Shown here: piece after piece, positions 35,830-46,959 of the stretch
How the letters are laid out: each line of letters opens with the position of its first letter
Numbering within the stretch: position 1 is the stretch's first letter
From: Pardosa pseudoannulata
Lineage: Eukaryota; Arthropoda; Arachnida; Araneae; Lycosidae
Assembly (NCBI GenBank): GCA_032207245.1
Contig: CM063509.1
Span: 98,069,412 to 98,133,411 of the forward strand
DNA length: 64,000 nt
Reading direction: 5' to 3'
Position numbers and translations under genes: made by a program
Notes under the pieces: model-generated
Told to the model about the DNA's origin: nothing
Databases searched by the model: none
Seen by the model: only the letters and a program-made list of their open reading frames with translations

Positions 35830-36235
35830 GGATTGAATCGTCCGCTTTTGGATCCCATTTTCATCACGGTGCGGCACTTAATGAGCTGTTCTTCATAGTG
35901 CATTTATCTCATTTATGAGTTAGGACGTGAATGCACGGTCTCTATCACTGATAATTTCTCTTGGCGCCTCATGTTTAAAAATGATTTCCTCCACCACAAA
36001 TTTTGCGATTTCTATTGCTTCACCAGTCGGAGTTGCTTTGGTGACCGTAAACCGTGTAAGATAATCAGTGCATAAGATGATCCACCTGTTCTTTTCATTT
36101 GTAAGTGGGAATCGTCCTAAAAGATTTATCCCAACTGTAGCGAAGGGCATATTGTCTGACGTTATAAGTTGGAGCATTCCAGGTTGAAGTTGCGGTGACT
36201 TTCTTCTCTGGCATTCTCTGCAATGCGACCAGTTG
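35830..36235 (-). pseudogene. Gypsy-type retrotransposon integrase fragment
   Basis: From 36235 downward: CRECQRRKSPQLQPG (end of the HHCC zinc-binding domain), then MPFATVGINLLGRFP and WIILCTDYLTRFTVTKA (first catalytic Asp of the rve core, in CTDYLTRF), and IIFKHEAPREIISDRDRAFTS (second catalytic Asp). After FTS the frame is broken by stops (TAA, TGA, TAA), but decayed integrase text remains to about 35830. No Gag, protease or RT is visible nearby. This is a dead LTR-retrotransposon fragment. Confidence 0.88.
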
Positions 36236-36239
36236 GTCT

Positions 36240-36590
36240 TTAATCGTTAGTTCCTGATTGGCTCTTAGGTTGTATATATACAGCCTATTTTCGAATCTGA
36301 ACTAGAGGTACCACGTCAGAGCCAAATCTATTCATTAGTTTTGTTTGTCAAATTCCCATGCATTGTAGAACTACAGGGCTTGTCCCAGGGAATTCTGTGC
36401 TACCCACATCCTGTGATCCTGTGAATCTGAACTCTAGTTCAGATTGGGAAGAAGAAGTCAAACTGAATGATTCTTCCCTTAAGGTCCCATCGGGCAGTTT
36501 GACTTCTTCACGTGTAAGGTTCGTAAGGGGTTGATGGCTGGCGAATAAAAGTTTGAAATCAAAAATCTTGGTGCTGAATTCTTCGTGACA
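36240..36590. other. Possible Gypsy LTR fragment
   Basis: Just upstream of the integrase remnant on its strand. It holds a TATA-like TATATATA (36272), a perfect 15-bp inverted repeat (GAAGAAGTCAAACTG 36451-36465 / CAGTTTGACTTCTTC 36494-36508), AATAAAAG (36545) and an end TTCTTCGTGACA, all LTR-like. No target duplication or second LTR was found. Confidence 0.4.
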
Positions 36591-36739
36591 ATAAAATAAA
36601 TAAAAGTCAAAATTCCATTTTAAAGTAGAAGAATTAAACTACTATCCTAAAACCGTTGTTTATCCCTTTAATGTCCGAGTCATTTCTGCCGATTATATAA
36701 CGATGCATGCCTTAAATCTCAGTGATTGTGGACTGCGCG

Positions 36740-37394
36740 GTTGGTTTGTTGGTTGATTGAAGTTTAATGGCGCTAAATCCTCTAGGGACAAACTGCGCCA
36801 AACAAGATGAAGAAATAAACTAAAGACGAAATTTAGAAAAAAAATTTTGACAAAAGAAAAAAATGACAGGTTCTAAAACAGATTAAAGTAAAAATAAAAA
36901 TATAACATTCAACAAAAAACGCGAATAAAAATCGAGTTATATACAAATTAACAAGAATTGAAAATTGAAAGATTAAAGATTGAATATTAGAAAATTGAAT
37001 CACAATCTAAAATCATATTTTAGTATAAAAGCCAGTTCGACGAAGAAAGGGGAACAAGTTTGGATGTGGAGTTTCCCCGATGATTAAATTAAGATTAGGC
37101 GATGGATTACCAAAAAATTTTATATGCATTGATTTTAAACAAACACAAGAGGTTAAAATATGTGCGACTGTGTAAGGTGTCTTGCAATACGCACACTATA
37201 GATGAGCTTCACCTAGCAAAAGATGGGCATGGGTGAGTCTGCAATGACCCACTCTTAAACGAGTGAGTATTACGTCATGTCTCCTAGAAGGGAGTTGAGG
37301 CCATTTAATTATCTTGGTTTTAATTTCCCGCAGTTTATTTGAAGGAATGTTATCCCAGGAGATCTGCCATTTATTGTGTAAAAGATCTTTGATG
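36740..37394 (-). mobile_element. 5'-truncated Jockey-like LINE insertion with 12-bp target duplication
   Basis: GTGGACTGCGCG (36728-36739) and GTGGATTGCGCG (37395-37406) flank it, one mismatch. It encodes on the minus strand KWQISWDNIPSNKLREIK, then RRHDVILTRLRVGHCRLTHA (RNase H / C-terminal region), a TAG, then CAYCKTPYTVAHILTSC, the C-terminal zinc knuckle. The 3' end on the minus strand reads TTTGGCGCAGTTTGTCCCTA ... GCGCCATTAAACTTCAATCA and closes with a CCAAC-type repeat. It inserted into the P1 element, because the P1 copy at 14320 lacks it. Confidence 0.85.
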
Positions 37395-37675
37395 GTGGAT
37401 TGCGCGGAATAAAATAAATAAGAAGCTTCAACAACTTTGAATACTACTGCATATCCCATTAGTGATCATCTATCATTTTAAACATCGCAGGATGCCATTT
37501 ATGAGAAAAGAGAAACTTCAAGAAAAAGGATTTATTTGGTATTATATGTAAAATAAATACTGTAAAATGGAGTTTTATAACAGATAAAAAAATTTGTCAT
37601 GGTTTCAGTCTATGTACCTGCCCAAAAAGTAAATTTATGTTCGAAAAACCGTAAAGTGTTGATCCAAATGGAAAA

Positions 37676-38560
37676 TCCCCTATATAATAATAGCCTAAGT
37701 TATCTGTCCGCAAATTTATGAAGCGGTTGGACCTGGAATGGATACAGGCATCCATTCAAAGCGAATAAAGTTTATCTTCTCCTAAACTATCGATCCGATT
37801 CTAAAATAAATTTGTATAAATATGCTACATATCACAGCAAAAAATACTGTCGTCTTTAAAACGTTCGAAATCTACCCCTTTGCCCCTTTTCGAGAGTTTA
37901 ATGCCGTTATTTCAAGCCCTATTTTCCCCGGTTAAGAGCAGGCGATTAAATTTAACCATTTATCACTTAATAAATAGGAAAAATAACAATTTTTTCTAGC
38001 ATTGTGACGTCATTCCTTTAACCATCTCATTGAATCATTTCATATTTTAAACTATTTAAATATCGTCTACACTATTATAATATCTTTTACCACTGAACTT
38101 AGATATTACGTAAATGATTTTCTTTTATATTTGGCTTAAATAATAGATTAGGTACATATGTGATAATTTTAAATTGAATCATCGATTATTTTTTGTTGCA
38201 ATGAAAATTTTATCGTCGGTATTAACAATAAATTCTTTTCATATAGGAGTCTATTTCCCGGACTACTAAATATCTAAATTTTAATTTATATATATTTGGA
38301 AATTAAGAAGTTTGTTCGTTTGTGTGTTTGTTTTTCATACATAACCACACGATTTGACTAAATGAATTCAATGTGATTCTAAACTGCATTATAGGATCGG
38401 GATACTCTAGAGGAGTATGACGATAAATAAATTATTGAGAGTGAACCAGATATTTCTCAGCCAAAAAACAAACCATTTTTTACCTGTCTCATTGGGTACT
38501 TAACAGTTCTGGAATATTAAAAATTTTACTAATCCCGTCATATGATGGGCTATATGCTAG
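37676..38560 (+). mobile_element. Helitron (family H), complete
   Basis: 885 bp, TCCCCTATATAATAATAG ... hairpin ... GGGCTATATGCTAG, inserted between A (37675) and T (38561) inside P1 copy 2. The other P1 copy preserves the uninterrupted sequence (GAAATTAAAGATTTGTAAAT vs GGAAA|TTTATAAAT), a paralogous empty site. No protein is encoded. Confidence 0.92.
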
Positions 38561-39102
38561 TTTATAAATAATACAAATGACTTGACCATTTTGTAGATGG
38601 TCTATAAAATTCCCCTCTACCTACTTGTAAAAATAATGTTACGTTGGTCTAGTGTTTGAGAAAGAAAAAATTAGAAATCATTAAAAAACATGTGTACAAA
38701 TATATCTTGATTAAATGATTTTATACAATTAAATAAATGCCTAAAGAATACAACTGAAATGAACTTATCATTTGTAGATATCGAAGACTGCTCTCGAGTC
38801 GGCGTCTGATCTAAGAAACAATATGGCGAAGAATTTTCTCAAAAGGTGTTTTCCGCAAGCCGTGGATGCCAGCCATTCACTTTCTACTCTTCTGGTAAGA
38901 ACCTTGTCCGCTCAAAAAACCCGACTGCCTCGAAGAGAATAAACAGGGGTCCACTCCAGAACAACAGAGGGTCAAAATCGCCCAACCCAACGGACACTTC
39001 TATTGGGTGAAGTCTGAAGTTTCTTTCTAGTTCACACCGGTCCTGTCCTAGTATGTCTTTGACTCAGGGAAAGAGGTAAAAAGAGCTGAACCGAATGTAA
39101 CT
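38561..39102. other. Unassigned segment within P1 copy 2
   Basis: The first about 25 bases belong to P1. The remaining about 500 bp are absent from the other P1 copy and include a GC-richer part (38800-39080) without a recognised gene. Confidence 0.45.
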
Positions 39103-39443
39103 TAGCCCCGTTTACATGTGCCAGTCATGTACCCTTCTTTTTACCCGGGTAAAGGGATTTTGCTTGCAGGGTCGGAGAAACCCGTTTACATGGTCAATTA
39201 TTTCTACCCTCCATTTCGCCGGGATCGTCGCTAGAAGTCACGTGATCATACGGGACGGCAATCATCTGTAAGCGCAAAGGATGATGGGAAAGGAGAGTAA
39301 ACTCTGCTATTACCCGGGTAGAAAGGTGGGTTCTTTCTACCCCTCAATTTTTTCCCTAGCTAGGGATAATTCTTGAAAGGGGAGTACAATTCGCGTATCT
39401 ACCCTGCATTCTACTCTGCTTTTGGTACATGTAAACGGGGCTA
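39103..39443. mobile_element. MITE with 17-bp perfect inverted repeats
   Basis: TAGCCCCGTTTACATGT at 39103 is mirrored by ACATGTAAACGGGGCTA ending at 39443. The 341-bp interior repeats TTACCCGGGTA palindromes and a second CCCGTTTACATG (39181-39192). TA or TTA-like duplication is possible; the superfamily is uncertain. Confidence 0.75.
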
Positions 39444-39500
39444 TTGTTACACTACTCTCAAAAGGAAAACTCGTTCTAAGAAAACATAAAAATTCTACAA

Positions 39501-40359
39501 GCTATTTTTAGGGGTATCTAAAATGAGACGCTAGGGATTAGCGGATTATAAATTACTGATTATACCATACTGTTTTCGAATTTTGATGTCATGCAAGGTA
39601 TGCAATTTTGTGAAATGAAAATAGATTTCATAATTCCCCTCTCAATATTTTAAAAAATTTTACTAGTTATACTTAAAATTACTTTAGTTTAAACTCATCT
39701 GGTAAATACTGGAAAGTAAATTAACTATGCTAAAGTATTTGTCATGCAAATTTAAACCTAGTAAATACTTATAGCGTGTAATAAAAGCTATTTTTAGGGG
39801 TATCTAAAATAAGACGCTAGGGATTAGCGGATTATAAACTACTGATTATACCATACTGTTTTCGAATTTTGATATCATGCAAGGTATGCAATTTTGTGAA
39901 ATGAAAATATATTTCATAATTCCCCCTCTCAATATTTTAAAAAATTTTACTAGTTATACTTAAAGTTATTTTAGTTTAAACTCATCTGGTAAATACTGGA
40001 GAGTAAATTAACTATGCTAAAGTATTTGTCATGCAAATTTAAACCTGGTAAATACTTATAGCGTGTAATAAAAGCTATTTTTAGGGGTATCTAAAATGAG
40101 ACGCTAGGCATTAGCGGATTATAATTACTGATTATACCATACTGTTTTCGAATTTTGATGTCATGCAAGGTATGCAATTTTGTAAAATGAAAATATATTT
40201 CATAATTCCTCTCTCAATATTTTAAAAAAATTTACTAGTTATACTTAAAATTACTTTAGTTTAAACTCATCTGGTAAATACTGGAGGGTAAATTAACTAT
40301 GCAAAACTATTTGTCATGCAAATTTAAGTCTGGTAAATACTTATAGCGTGTAATAAAAG
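39501..40359. repeat. Tandem triplication, 286-287-bp unit
   Basis: Units begin GCTATTTTTAGGGGTATC at 39501, 39787 and 40074 and differ by only a few substitutions. Each starts with the last 45 bp of the P1 element and continues into host flank (ATTATACCATACTGTTTTCG ... CTTATAGCGTGTAATAAAAG). The duplication therefore happened after P1 had inserted and copied its right end. Confidence 0.93.
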
Positions 40360-40388
40360 ACACATTGGGGTAGCAAATATATTTAAGA

Positions 40389-41022
40389 CTAGCATTTAGC
40401 CCGTCATATGACGGGATGAGTAAAATTTTAATTTTCCAGAATTTTAAAGTACCCTATGTGGCAGGTAAAAAAAATGGTTTGTTTTATGGCTGAGGAGTAT
40501 CTTTCAAAAATAATCGATTAAAATTATCCCATATGTACTTAATATATTAAGCCAAATATAAAAGTAAACTATTTATGTAAAATCTAAGTTTAGTGATAAA
40601 ACGTATGGAAATAATGCAGACAATATTTAAATAATCTAATATAAATGATTCAATAAAATGGTTAAAGGAATGATGTCATAATGCTAGAAATTTTTTTTTT
40701 TATATTTACCTATTTATTACATGATAAATTGATAAATTTAATAGACTGCTCTTAAAATGAGGCTTAATATAATGACATTAAACATTCGAAAAGGGGGACG
40801 GGGTGTATTTCGAAGATGACAGTATTTTTCGCTGTGATGTGAAACTTATTCTTACCAATTAATTTTAGAATCAGATCTATAGTTTATTAAAAGATAAACT
40901 TTACTCGCTTTGAATTTTGCTAACCCTAACGCATCAAAAATCCAATATGGATTATCTATCCATTCCAGGTCCAACCGCTTCATAAATTGGAGGACAGACA
41001 GACAATTTAGGCTATTATTACA
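40389..41022 (-). mobile_element. Helitron (family H), 3' complete, 5' end altered
   Basis: Begins CTAGCATTTAGCCCGTCATATGACGGG and runs to AATTTAGGCTATTATTACAT, where the usual TATAGGGGA terminus is missing. More diverged than the complete copies. Confidence 0.78.
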
Positions 41023-41450
41023 TTTCGAGAAGAAAGCTTAAGGATACAAAACATGAAACGTTTATGTTGCCAGGGACATTCGTACAACAATACGCGAATT
41101 TAATAAAATAAAAATAATAAAAATCATAAAAAGTTGAAAATTAGTAAAAATATATTTTAAAAATAGTAAAACTTTAAAAATAATAAAACAACTTTAGGAA
41201 TAAATTTTTTTTTAAAAAAAAGCAGAAAATATTAAATTAATTAGACATTTAAAAAAATTGTCTGCGTCGGGGACAGAACCGTCAACCCGACAAGTACGAC
41301 GATTATATGGCCAGACAATCTACCGAATGGGTCATATCTGCACATGGTGAAGGAACTAATTAGAGTATATGAGGGTCGAGTAAAAACAGTCCAGAAATTT
41401 AAATATTAAGCTCCGCCTTTGCCATCCTATCCATAATGCATTTAGTATAG
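41023..41450. other. Region between two Helitron pieces, with a weak tRNA-like block
   Basis: AT-rich 41090-41260. 41270-41345 in reverse orientation resembles a tRNA: TCGGTAGATTGTCTGG as A-box region and GGTTCTGTCCCCGAC as B-box/T-arm. It is more likely a tRNA relic or SINE head than a functional tRNA. Confidence 0.35.
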
Positions 41451-41646
41451 AATATGAGGGAGAATAAGGTTTGAAATAATAGCATTAAAAGCTTGAAAAG
41501 GGGGGGATGGGGTGAATTTCGAACTCGCTTTCAATTTTGCTAACCCTAACTCATAAAAAATCCAATATGGCTGCCTGTATCCATTCCAGGTACAACCGCT
41601 TCATAAATTTGCGGACAGACAACTTAGGCTATTATTATATAGGGGA
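41451..41646 (-). mobile_element. Helitron (family H), 5' end fragment
   Basis: Carries the 5'-side sequence (CCATTCCAGGTACAACCGCT, ACTTAGGCTATTATTATATA) and ends with GGGGA followed by T, the exact Helitron 5' terminus in reverse. Confidence 0.75.
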
Positions 41647-41849
41647 TGCAATGAAATTACGTTCAGCCTTGCTGATCCATTTTATGACGTATTTATGTAA
41701 GCATGCAAAATTATGGATGTATGTGTAAGATATATATGTATGTATAAAATTTATATATGTATGTATGTACTTTGTGTGTGTTTATGTGTGTGTAATGAAT
41801 ATTTTTTTTTCATTAAAAAATCATTATATTTTGGATTAAGACTGGACGC

Positions 41850-42140
41850 TCAATAAAAAAAGGCTATCGAGTCAAAGAAATCCGATATGGTTGATATCCA
41901 GCCACTTTCAGGCTCTTCCGCATAATCCCACCCACACAAACCATTGGTATTCTGAGCTGTAAAATAACTCACGTCCACAAGAATGGGAATTAAAATTGCA
42001 ATCGGAACATCCGGCAAGAAAGGATTCAGTGTCATTGTCAAATGAGAAACCGCAGGTGTATAATATCTCTCATCAAGATCGTGAACGAACCAAAATATCT
42101 TAAGGCTTTTGTGGGTTGAAATATAAGTCCTTTGTGTTAA
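41850..42140 (-). CDS. Unrecognised open frame, about 96 codons, possible exon or fragment
   Basis: Open on the minus strand from just after a TGA (42141-42143) to a TAG-type stop at 41850, with the only ATG well inside (42041). The product starts TQRTYISTHKSLKIFWFVHD, then LDERYYTPAVSHLTM, a hydrophobic stretch (FLPDVPIAILIPILVDVSYF) and an acidic end (CGWDYAEEPESGWISTISDF). Unlike neighbouring frames it is not low-complexity and uses a normal amino-acid mix, so it could be a real exon or part of a mobile or viral gene. I do not recognise the family, and a chance frame is possible. Confidence 0.35.
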   Translation of the reverse strand, partial: LTQRTYISTHKSLKIFWFVHDLDERYYTPAVSHLTMTLNPFLPDVPIAILIPILVDVSYFTAQNTNGLCGWDYAEEPESGWISTISDFFDSIAFFY

Positions 42141-42184
42141 TCATTTTAGCATGATTATCATCTAGTTGGAAAACTTGTTGAACG

Positions 42185-45100
42185 TCTGATATGAGCTTAC
42201 AAAATATTTTTATTCTTTTACGCATTTTAAGAACTTATTACCAAGCATAATACGATCGGCATGCTATTGTTCCCTTCATATGATGAAACATATGATGTTA
42301 AAAATATGTTAAAGAGCCAACTAATATGTTATAACGTTATAACGCTAACCAATATTTATATGAAATTACGAAATATTTTTACACTTTCGAGTATTTTAAT
42401 AGCTTGAAATTAATACTGAGTATAATACGCTTGGTATTTTACTATTTTTTTCTGTATGGGACACAAAATTTTAAAACATTGTTGTAGCGTTATACCGCCA
42501 ACTAATATGTTATAACATTATAACACCAACCAATGATTATTTTGGTTTGGTTTTGGAGCGCTGCGGTCTACTTTTTGCAACACTACGACTAATGAGACCG
42601 TGACCTACTGCTTAATGGCGATTCCGAATGGCTACGAACATCCATGCCATAGTGGGATTCGAACCCACGAACTCCTGTACCGAAGGCTAGCACCCTAACT
42701 ATTCGGCCATCATTCGGCCCAATAAATGGGTATATCTCCTTACGAAATGATTTTATTCTTTTACATATTTTAAGAATTTGAAATCATCCCTTAGTATAAT
42801 CTTAGTAGAATATCCCTTAGTATAATACGCTGGATATTTTATTATTCTTCCCCGTCTGGTACATATAATGTTAAAAATCTGTTAATGTGCTATATCCTTA
42901 TAACGCTAACCAACATTTATATGAGCTTACGAAATATTTTTACACTTTTGCGTATTTTAATAGCTTGAAATTACTACTGTGTATAATAGGTTTGATATTT
43001 TACTGTTTTTTTTCGACATATAGTTTTAAAAATTTGTCATAGCATTATAACGACAATTAATGTGTTACAACATCATAATTCTAACCAATGTGTATATTTG
43101 GTTACGAAATTGTTTTATTCTTTTACGTATTATAAGAATTTGAAATAACCACCTATCATAATACGCTCGGTATTGTATCATTCTTTTCCGTATAGGACAT
43201 ATAATGTTAAAAATCTGTTAATCAGCTATCTCGTTTTAACGCTAACCAATATTTATATGAGCTAACGAAATATTTTTACACTTTTGCTTATTTTAATAGC
43301 TTGAAATTACTGAGTATAATAGGCTTGGTATTTTACTGTTTTTTCCGTAAGGGTCATATTTAAAAAAATTGTTCTAGCATTATAATGCCAGCTAATATTT
43401 TACAACGTTATAACGCCCGCCAATGTCTATATCTGCTTATGAAATAATTTTATTTTTTAACGTATTTTAAGAACTTGAAATCATCCCCTAGTAGAATACG
43501 CTATGTATTTTATTATTCTTTTCCGTATAGGACATATAATGTAAAAAATCTGTTTATGTGCTATATCGTTGTGACTCTAACCAATATTTATATGAGATTA
43601 CGAAACATTTTTACACTTTTGAGTATTTTAATAGCTTGAAATTACTACTGTGTATAATACGTTTGATATTTTACGAGTTCTTTCTGTATGGGACATATAA
43701 TTTAAAAATTTGTTATAGCGTTATAACGCCAACCAATGTGTATATCTGCTTACGAAATAATTTTATTCTTTTGCATATTTTAAGAACTTGAAATCATCCC
43801 CTAGTATAATACTCTGGGTGTTTTATTATTCTTTTCCGTATAGGACATATAATGTTAAAAATCTGTTAATGTGCTATATAGTTGTGACTCTAACCAATAT
43901 TTATATGAGATTACGAAATATTTTTACACTTTTGCGTATTTTATTAGCTTGAAATTACTACTTAGTATAATACGCTTGGTATTTTACTGTTTTTTTTTCA
44001 GTATGGGTCATATTTTTTAAAAAATTTGTTCTAGCATTACAACGCCAACTAATATTTTATAATATTATAACGGTAATAAATGTGTATATCTGCTTACAAG
44101 ATAGTTTTATTTTAATTATTTTAAGAACTTGAAATAACCACCGATTATAATACACTTTGTATTTTATTATTCTTTTCCGCATAGGACATATAATGTTAAA
44201 AATCTGTTAATGTACTATATTGTTATAAAGCTCACCAATATTTATATGAGCTTACAAATTTTTTTTACACTTTTGCGTATTTTAATAGCTTGAAATTACT
44301 ATTGAGTATAATACGCTAGGCATTGTACTGGTTTTTCTGTATGTCATATATAATTTTAAAAATTTGTTATAGCGTTATGACGCCAACTAATATGTTATAA
44401 CATTATAACGCCAACCAATGTGTATATCTGCTTACGAAATAATTTTATTCTTTTACATATTTTAAGAACTTGAAATCGTCCCCTAGTATAATACGCTCGG
44501 TATTTATTCTTTTCCGTATAGGACATATAATGTTAAAAATCTGTTAATGTGCTATATCTTTATAACGCTAACCAATATTTATTTGATCTTACAAAATATT
44601 TTTACACTTTTGAGTATTTTAATAGCTTGAAATTACTACTGAGTATAATACGCTTGGTATTTTTCTGTTTCTTTCCGTATGGGACATATAATTTTAAAAA
44701 TTTGTTATAGCGTTATAACGCCAACTATTATGTTTTAACATTATAACATGAACCATTGAATATATCTGCTTAAGAAATAATTTTATTCTTTTACGTATTT
44801 TAAGAACTTGAAATCACCACCGATTATAGTACGCTTGGTTATTTATTATTCCTTTCCGTATGGTACATATAATGTTAAAAATCTGTTAATCAGTTATCTT
44901 GTTATAACTCTAACCAATATTTATATGAGCTTACGAAATATTTTTACACTTTTGCGTATTTTAATAGCTTGAAATTACTACTGGGTACAATACTCTTGGC
45001 ATTTTACTGTTTTTTTTTCTGTATGACGTCTATTTTTTCTATATATCTAACCAATATTTATTTGATCTTACAAAATATTTTTACACTTTTGCGTATTTTA

Positions 45101-45965
45101 ATAGCTTGAAATTACTACTGGGTACAATACTCTTGGTATTTTACTATTTTTTTTCTGTATGGGACATATAATTTTAAAATTTGTTATAGCGTTATAACGC
45201 CAACTAATATGTTATAACATTATAACGCCAACCTATGACTATATCTGCTTACAAAATAATTTTATTCTTTTACATATTTAAGAACTTGAGATCATCCCTT
45301 AGTATAATATGCTCGGTATTTTATTATTCTTTCCCGTATAAGATATATAATGTTAAAAATCTGTTAATATGCTATATCGCTATAACGCTAACAAATATTT
45401 ATATGAGATTACGAAATATTTTTACACTTTTGATTATTTTACTACTGTGTATAATACGTTTGATATTTTACTATTTTTTTTCTGTATGGGACATATAATT
45501 TTAAAATTTTGTTACAGCATTATAACGTCAACTAATATGTTATAACGTTATACCGCTAATGAATAATTATATGAGATTACGAAATATTTTTACATTGATT
45601 ATTTTAATAGCTTGAAATTATTACTGAGTATAATATTCTTGGTATTTTACTGTTTTTTTCTGTATGGGATATATAATTTTAAAAATTTGTTAGAGTGTTA
45701 TATAACGTCATAACTCCAACCAATATGTATATATGCTTACGAAATAATTTTATTATTTTATTTATTTTAAGAACTTGAAATTATGACCGATTATAATACG
45801 CTCGATATTTTATTATTTCTTTACGTATAACACATATAATGTTAAAATATATAACGCCAACCAATATTCATATATGATCTTACGAAATATCTTTATTTTC
45901 ACGAATTTTAAGAACTTGAAATCGACACCGAATATAATACGCTAGGTATTTTATTGTTTCTTTGA
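42185..45965. repeat. Satellite, about 337-bp dimeric unit, about 11 units
   Basis: Each unit has two related halves. Half A: CTGCTTACGAAATAATTTTA ... ACTTGAAATCATCCCCTAGT. Half B: GAGCTTACGAAATATTTTTA ... AGCTTGAAATTACTACTGAG. Both continue into TATAATACGCT.GGTATTTTA and GACATATAATGTTAAAAAT. Half-A anchors at about 43097, 43433, 43747, 44088, 44427 and 44766 give spacings of 314-341. Larger gaps near 45000 and 45500 reflect extra B halves. A SINE interrupts it at 42533-42718. Small frames here are chance. Confidence 0.92.
42533..42718 (-). mobile_element. tRNA-derived SINE inserted in the satellite
   Basis: In reverse: GGCCGAATGATGGCCGAATA, A-box GAATAGTTAGGGTGC, B-box GGGTTCGAATCCCAC, body GTTCGTAGCCATTCGGAATC, tail CAAAACCAAACCAAAA. 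Satellite sequence resumes on both sides (CCAACCAATG left, ATGGGTATATCTCC right). It is the best-preserved tRNA-like head in the window. It is a SINE, because the tRNA 3' half is replaced by the SINE body. Confidence 0.88.
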
Positions 45966-46199
45966 TTTTGTTTCAAAAAGAAATTTTTCACCGGAGACAG
46001 ATTTAAGGTTCCTGGTTAGTATCCAGAACTTTGATTTCCTTAAGAGAGTGGGTTACAACTTTAAAACCCCTAAAACTTTAAAACATTTTTTTAAACTTTA
46101 AAAGTCAGCTTTTTCATTTTGATGTTTTTTTTTGGTTTTATTGTTGACTTATTCAAGAGGCTTTTTTTTTCAGTTTCAGTAGAACTTACAGCAACAGTT

Positions 46200-46540
46200 T
46201 TCAAAATTACTTTTAGGATTGGGTATTATTTCCTGTAGATATTGCGTAATACAGTTTTCAAAATTATATTTAGGATTGGGTATTATTTCCTGTAGCTATT
46301 GTGTAATACAGTTTTCAAAATTATTTTTAGGATTGGGTATTATTTCCTGTAGATATTGTGTAATACAATTTTCAAAATTATTTTTAGGATTGGGCATTAT
46401 TTCCTGTAGATATTGCGTAATACAGTTTTCAAAATTATTTTTAGGATTGGGTATTATTTCCTGTAGATATTGTGTAATACAGTTTTCAAAATTATATTTA
46501 GGATTGGGTATTATTTCCTGTAGCTATTGTGTAATTTTTA
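46200..46540. repeat. 57-bp minisatellite, six copies, open in one frame
   Basis: Units TTGGGTATTATTTCCTGTAG ... AATACAGTTTTCAAAATTAT repeat exactly every 57 bp. 57 is divisible by three, so a 123-codon frame (46219-46590) reads a 19-residue repeat (GIISCRYCVIQFSKLFLGL). No start context, splice site or family supports a protein. I call it a minisatellite. Confidence 0.9.
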
Positions 46541-46959
46541 CAGTTGGTCCTAACATTGTAAAACCGATCATAGTAATCACTAATAATTAATACGTAATAA
46601 CTCTTATCATATCAACAACAATAAAATCGTATATTTTTAAAAACAAGCCACACAATTTTTAAAACACTAACGCCATGCTTGTTTCCGAAATAAAATTCGA
46701 AAAAAAAATAGATAAATATATATTTTTTATCTGAGGAATTTTTAATCATTAATATAAAGTTTTAACATGTCCAGTTTGACTGCATGTTGTTTCGATTTTT
46801 CAAATACAGTCGAGTCTACATATAAAAAAGGTTAAAAATCTTTCAAAAAAGTTCGATATATCGAATGTTCCGCGAATGGATTCCTTTTTAAGCTTACTAG
46901 TTATAGAAAATGATTTGGACCATTTTTTTGTTATCTTTATATTTTAATTATACAATTAT

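Larger units (their letters stand above)
36664..39545. mobile_element. piggyBac-type element P1, copy 2, with nested insertions
   Basis: Starts CCCTTTAATGTCC after TTAT (36660-36663) and ends GGGATTAGCGGA before TTAT (39546-39549). Segments 36664-36739, 37407-37675, 38561-38585 and 39450-39545 align in order with the uninterrupted copy at 14320-14792. The insertions are a LINE (36740-37394), a Helitron (37676-38560), a MITE (39103-39443) and an unclassified segment (about 38586-39102). Confidence 0.85.

Noticed and set aside
42640..42718. Functional tRNA gene on the minus strand
   Set aside because: Good A and B boxes, but the same SINE body and CCAAA tail follow, and it interrupts a satellite unit.
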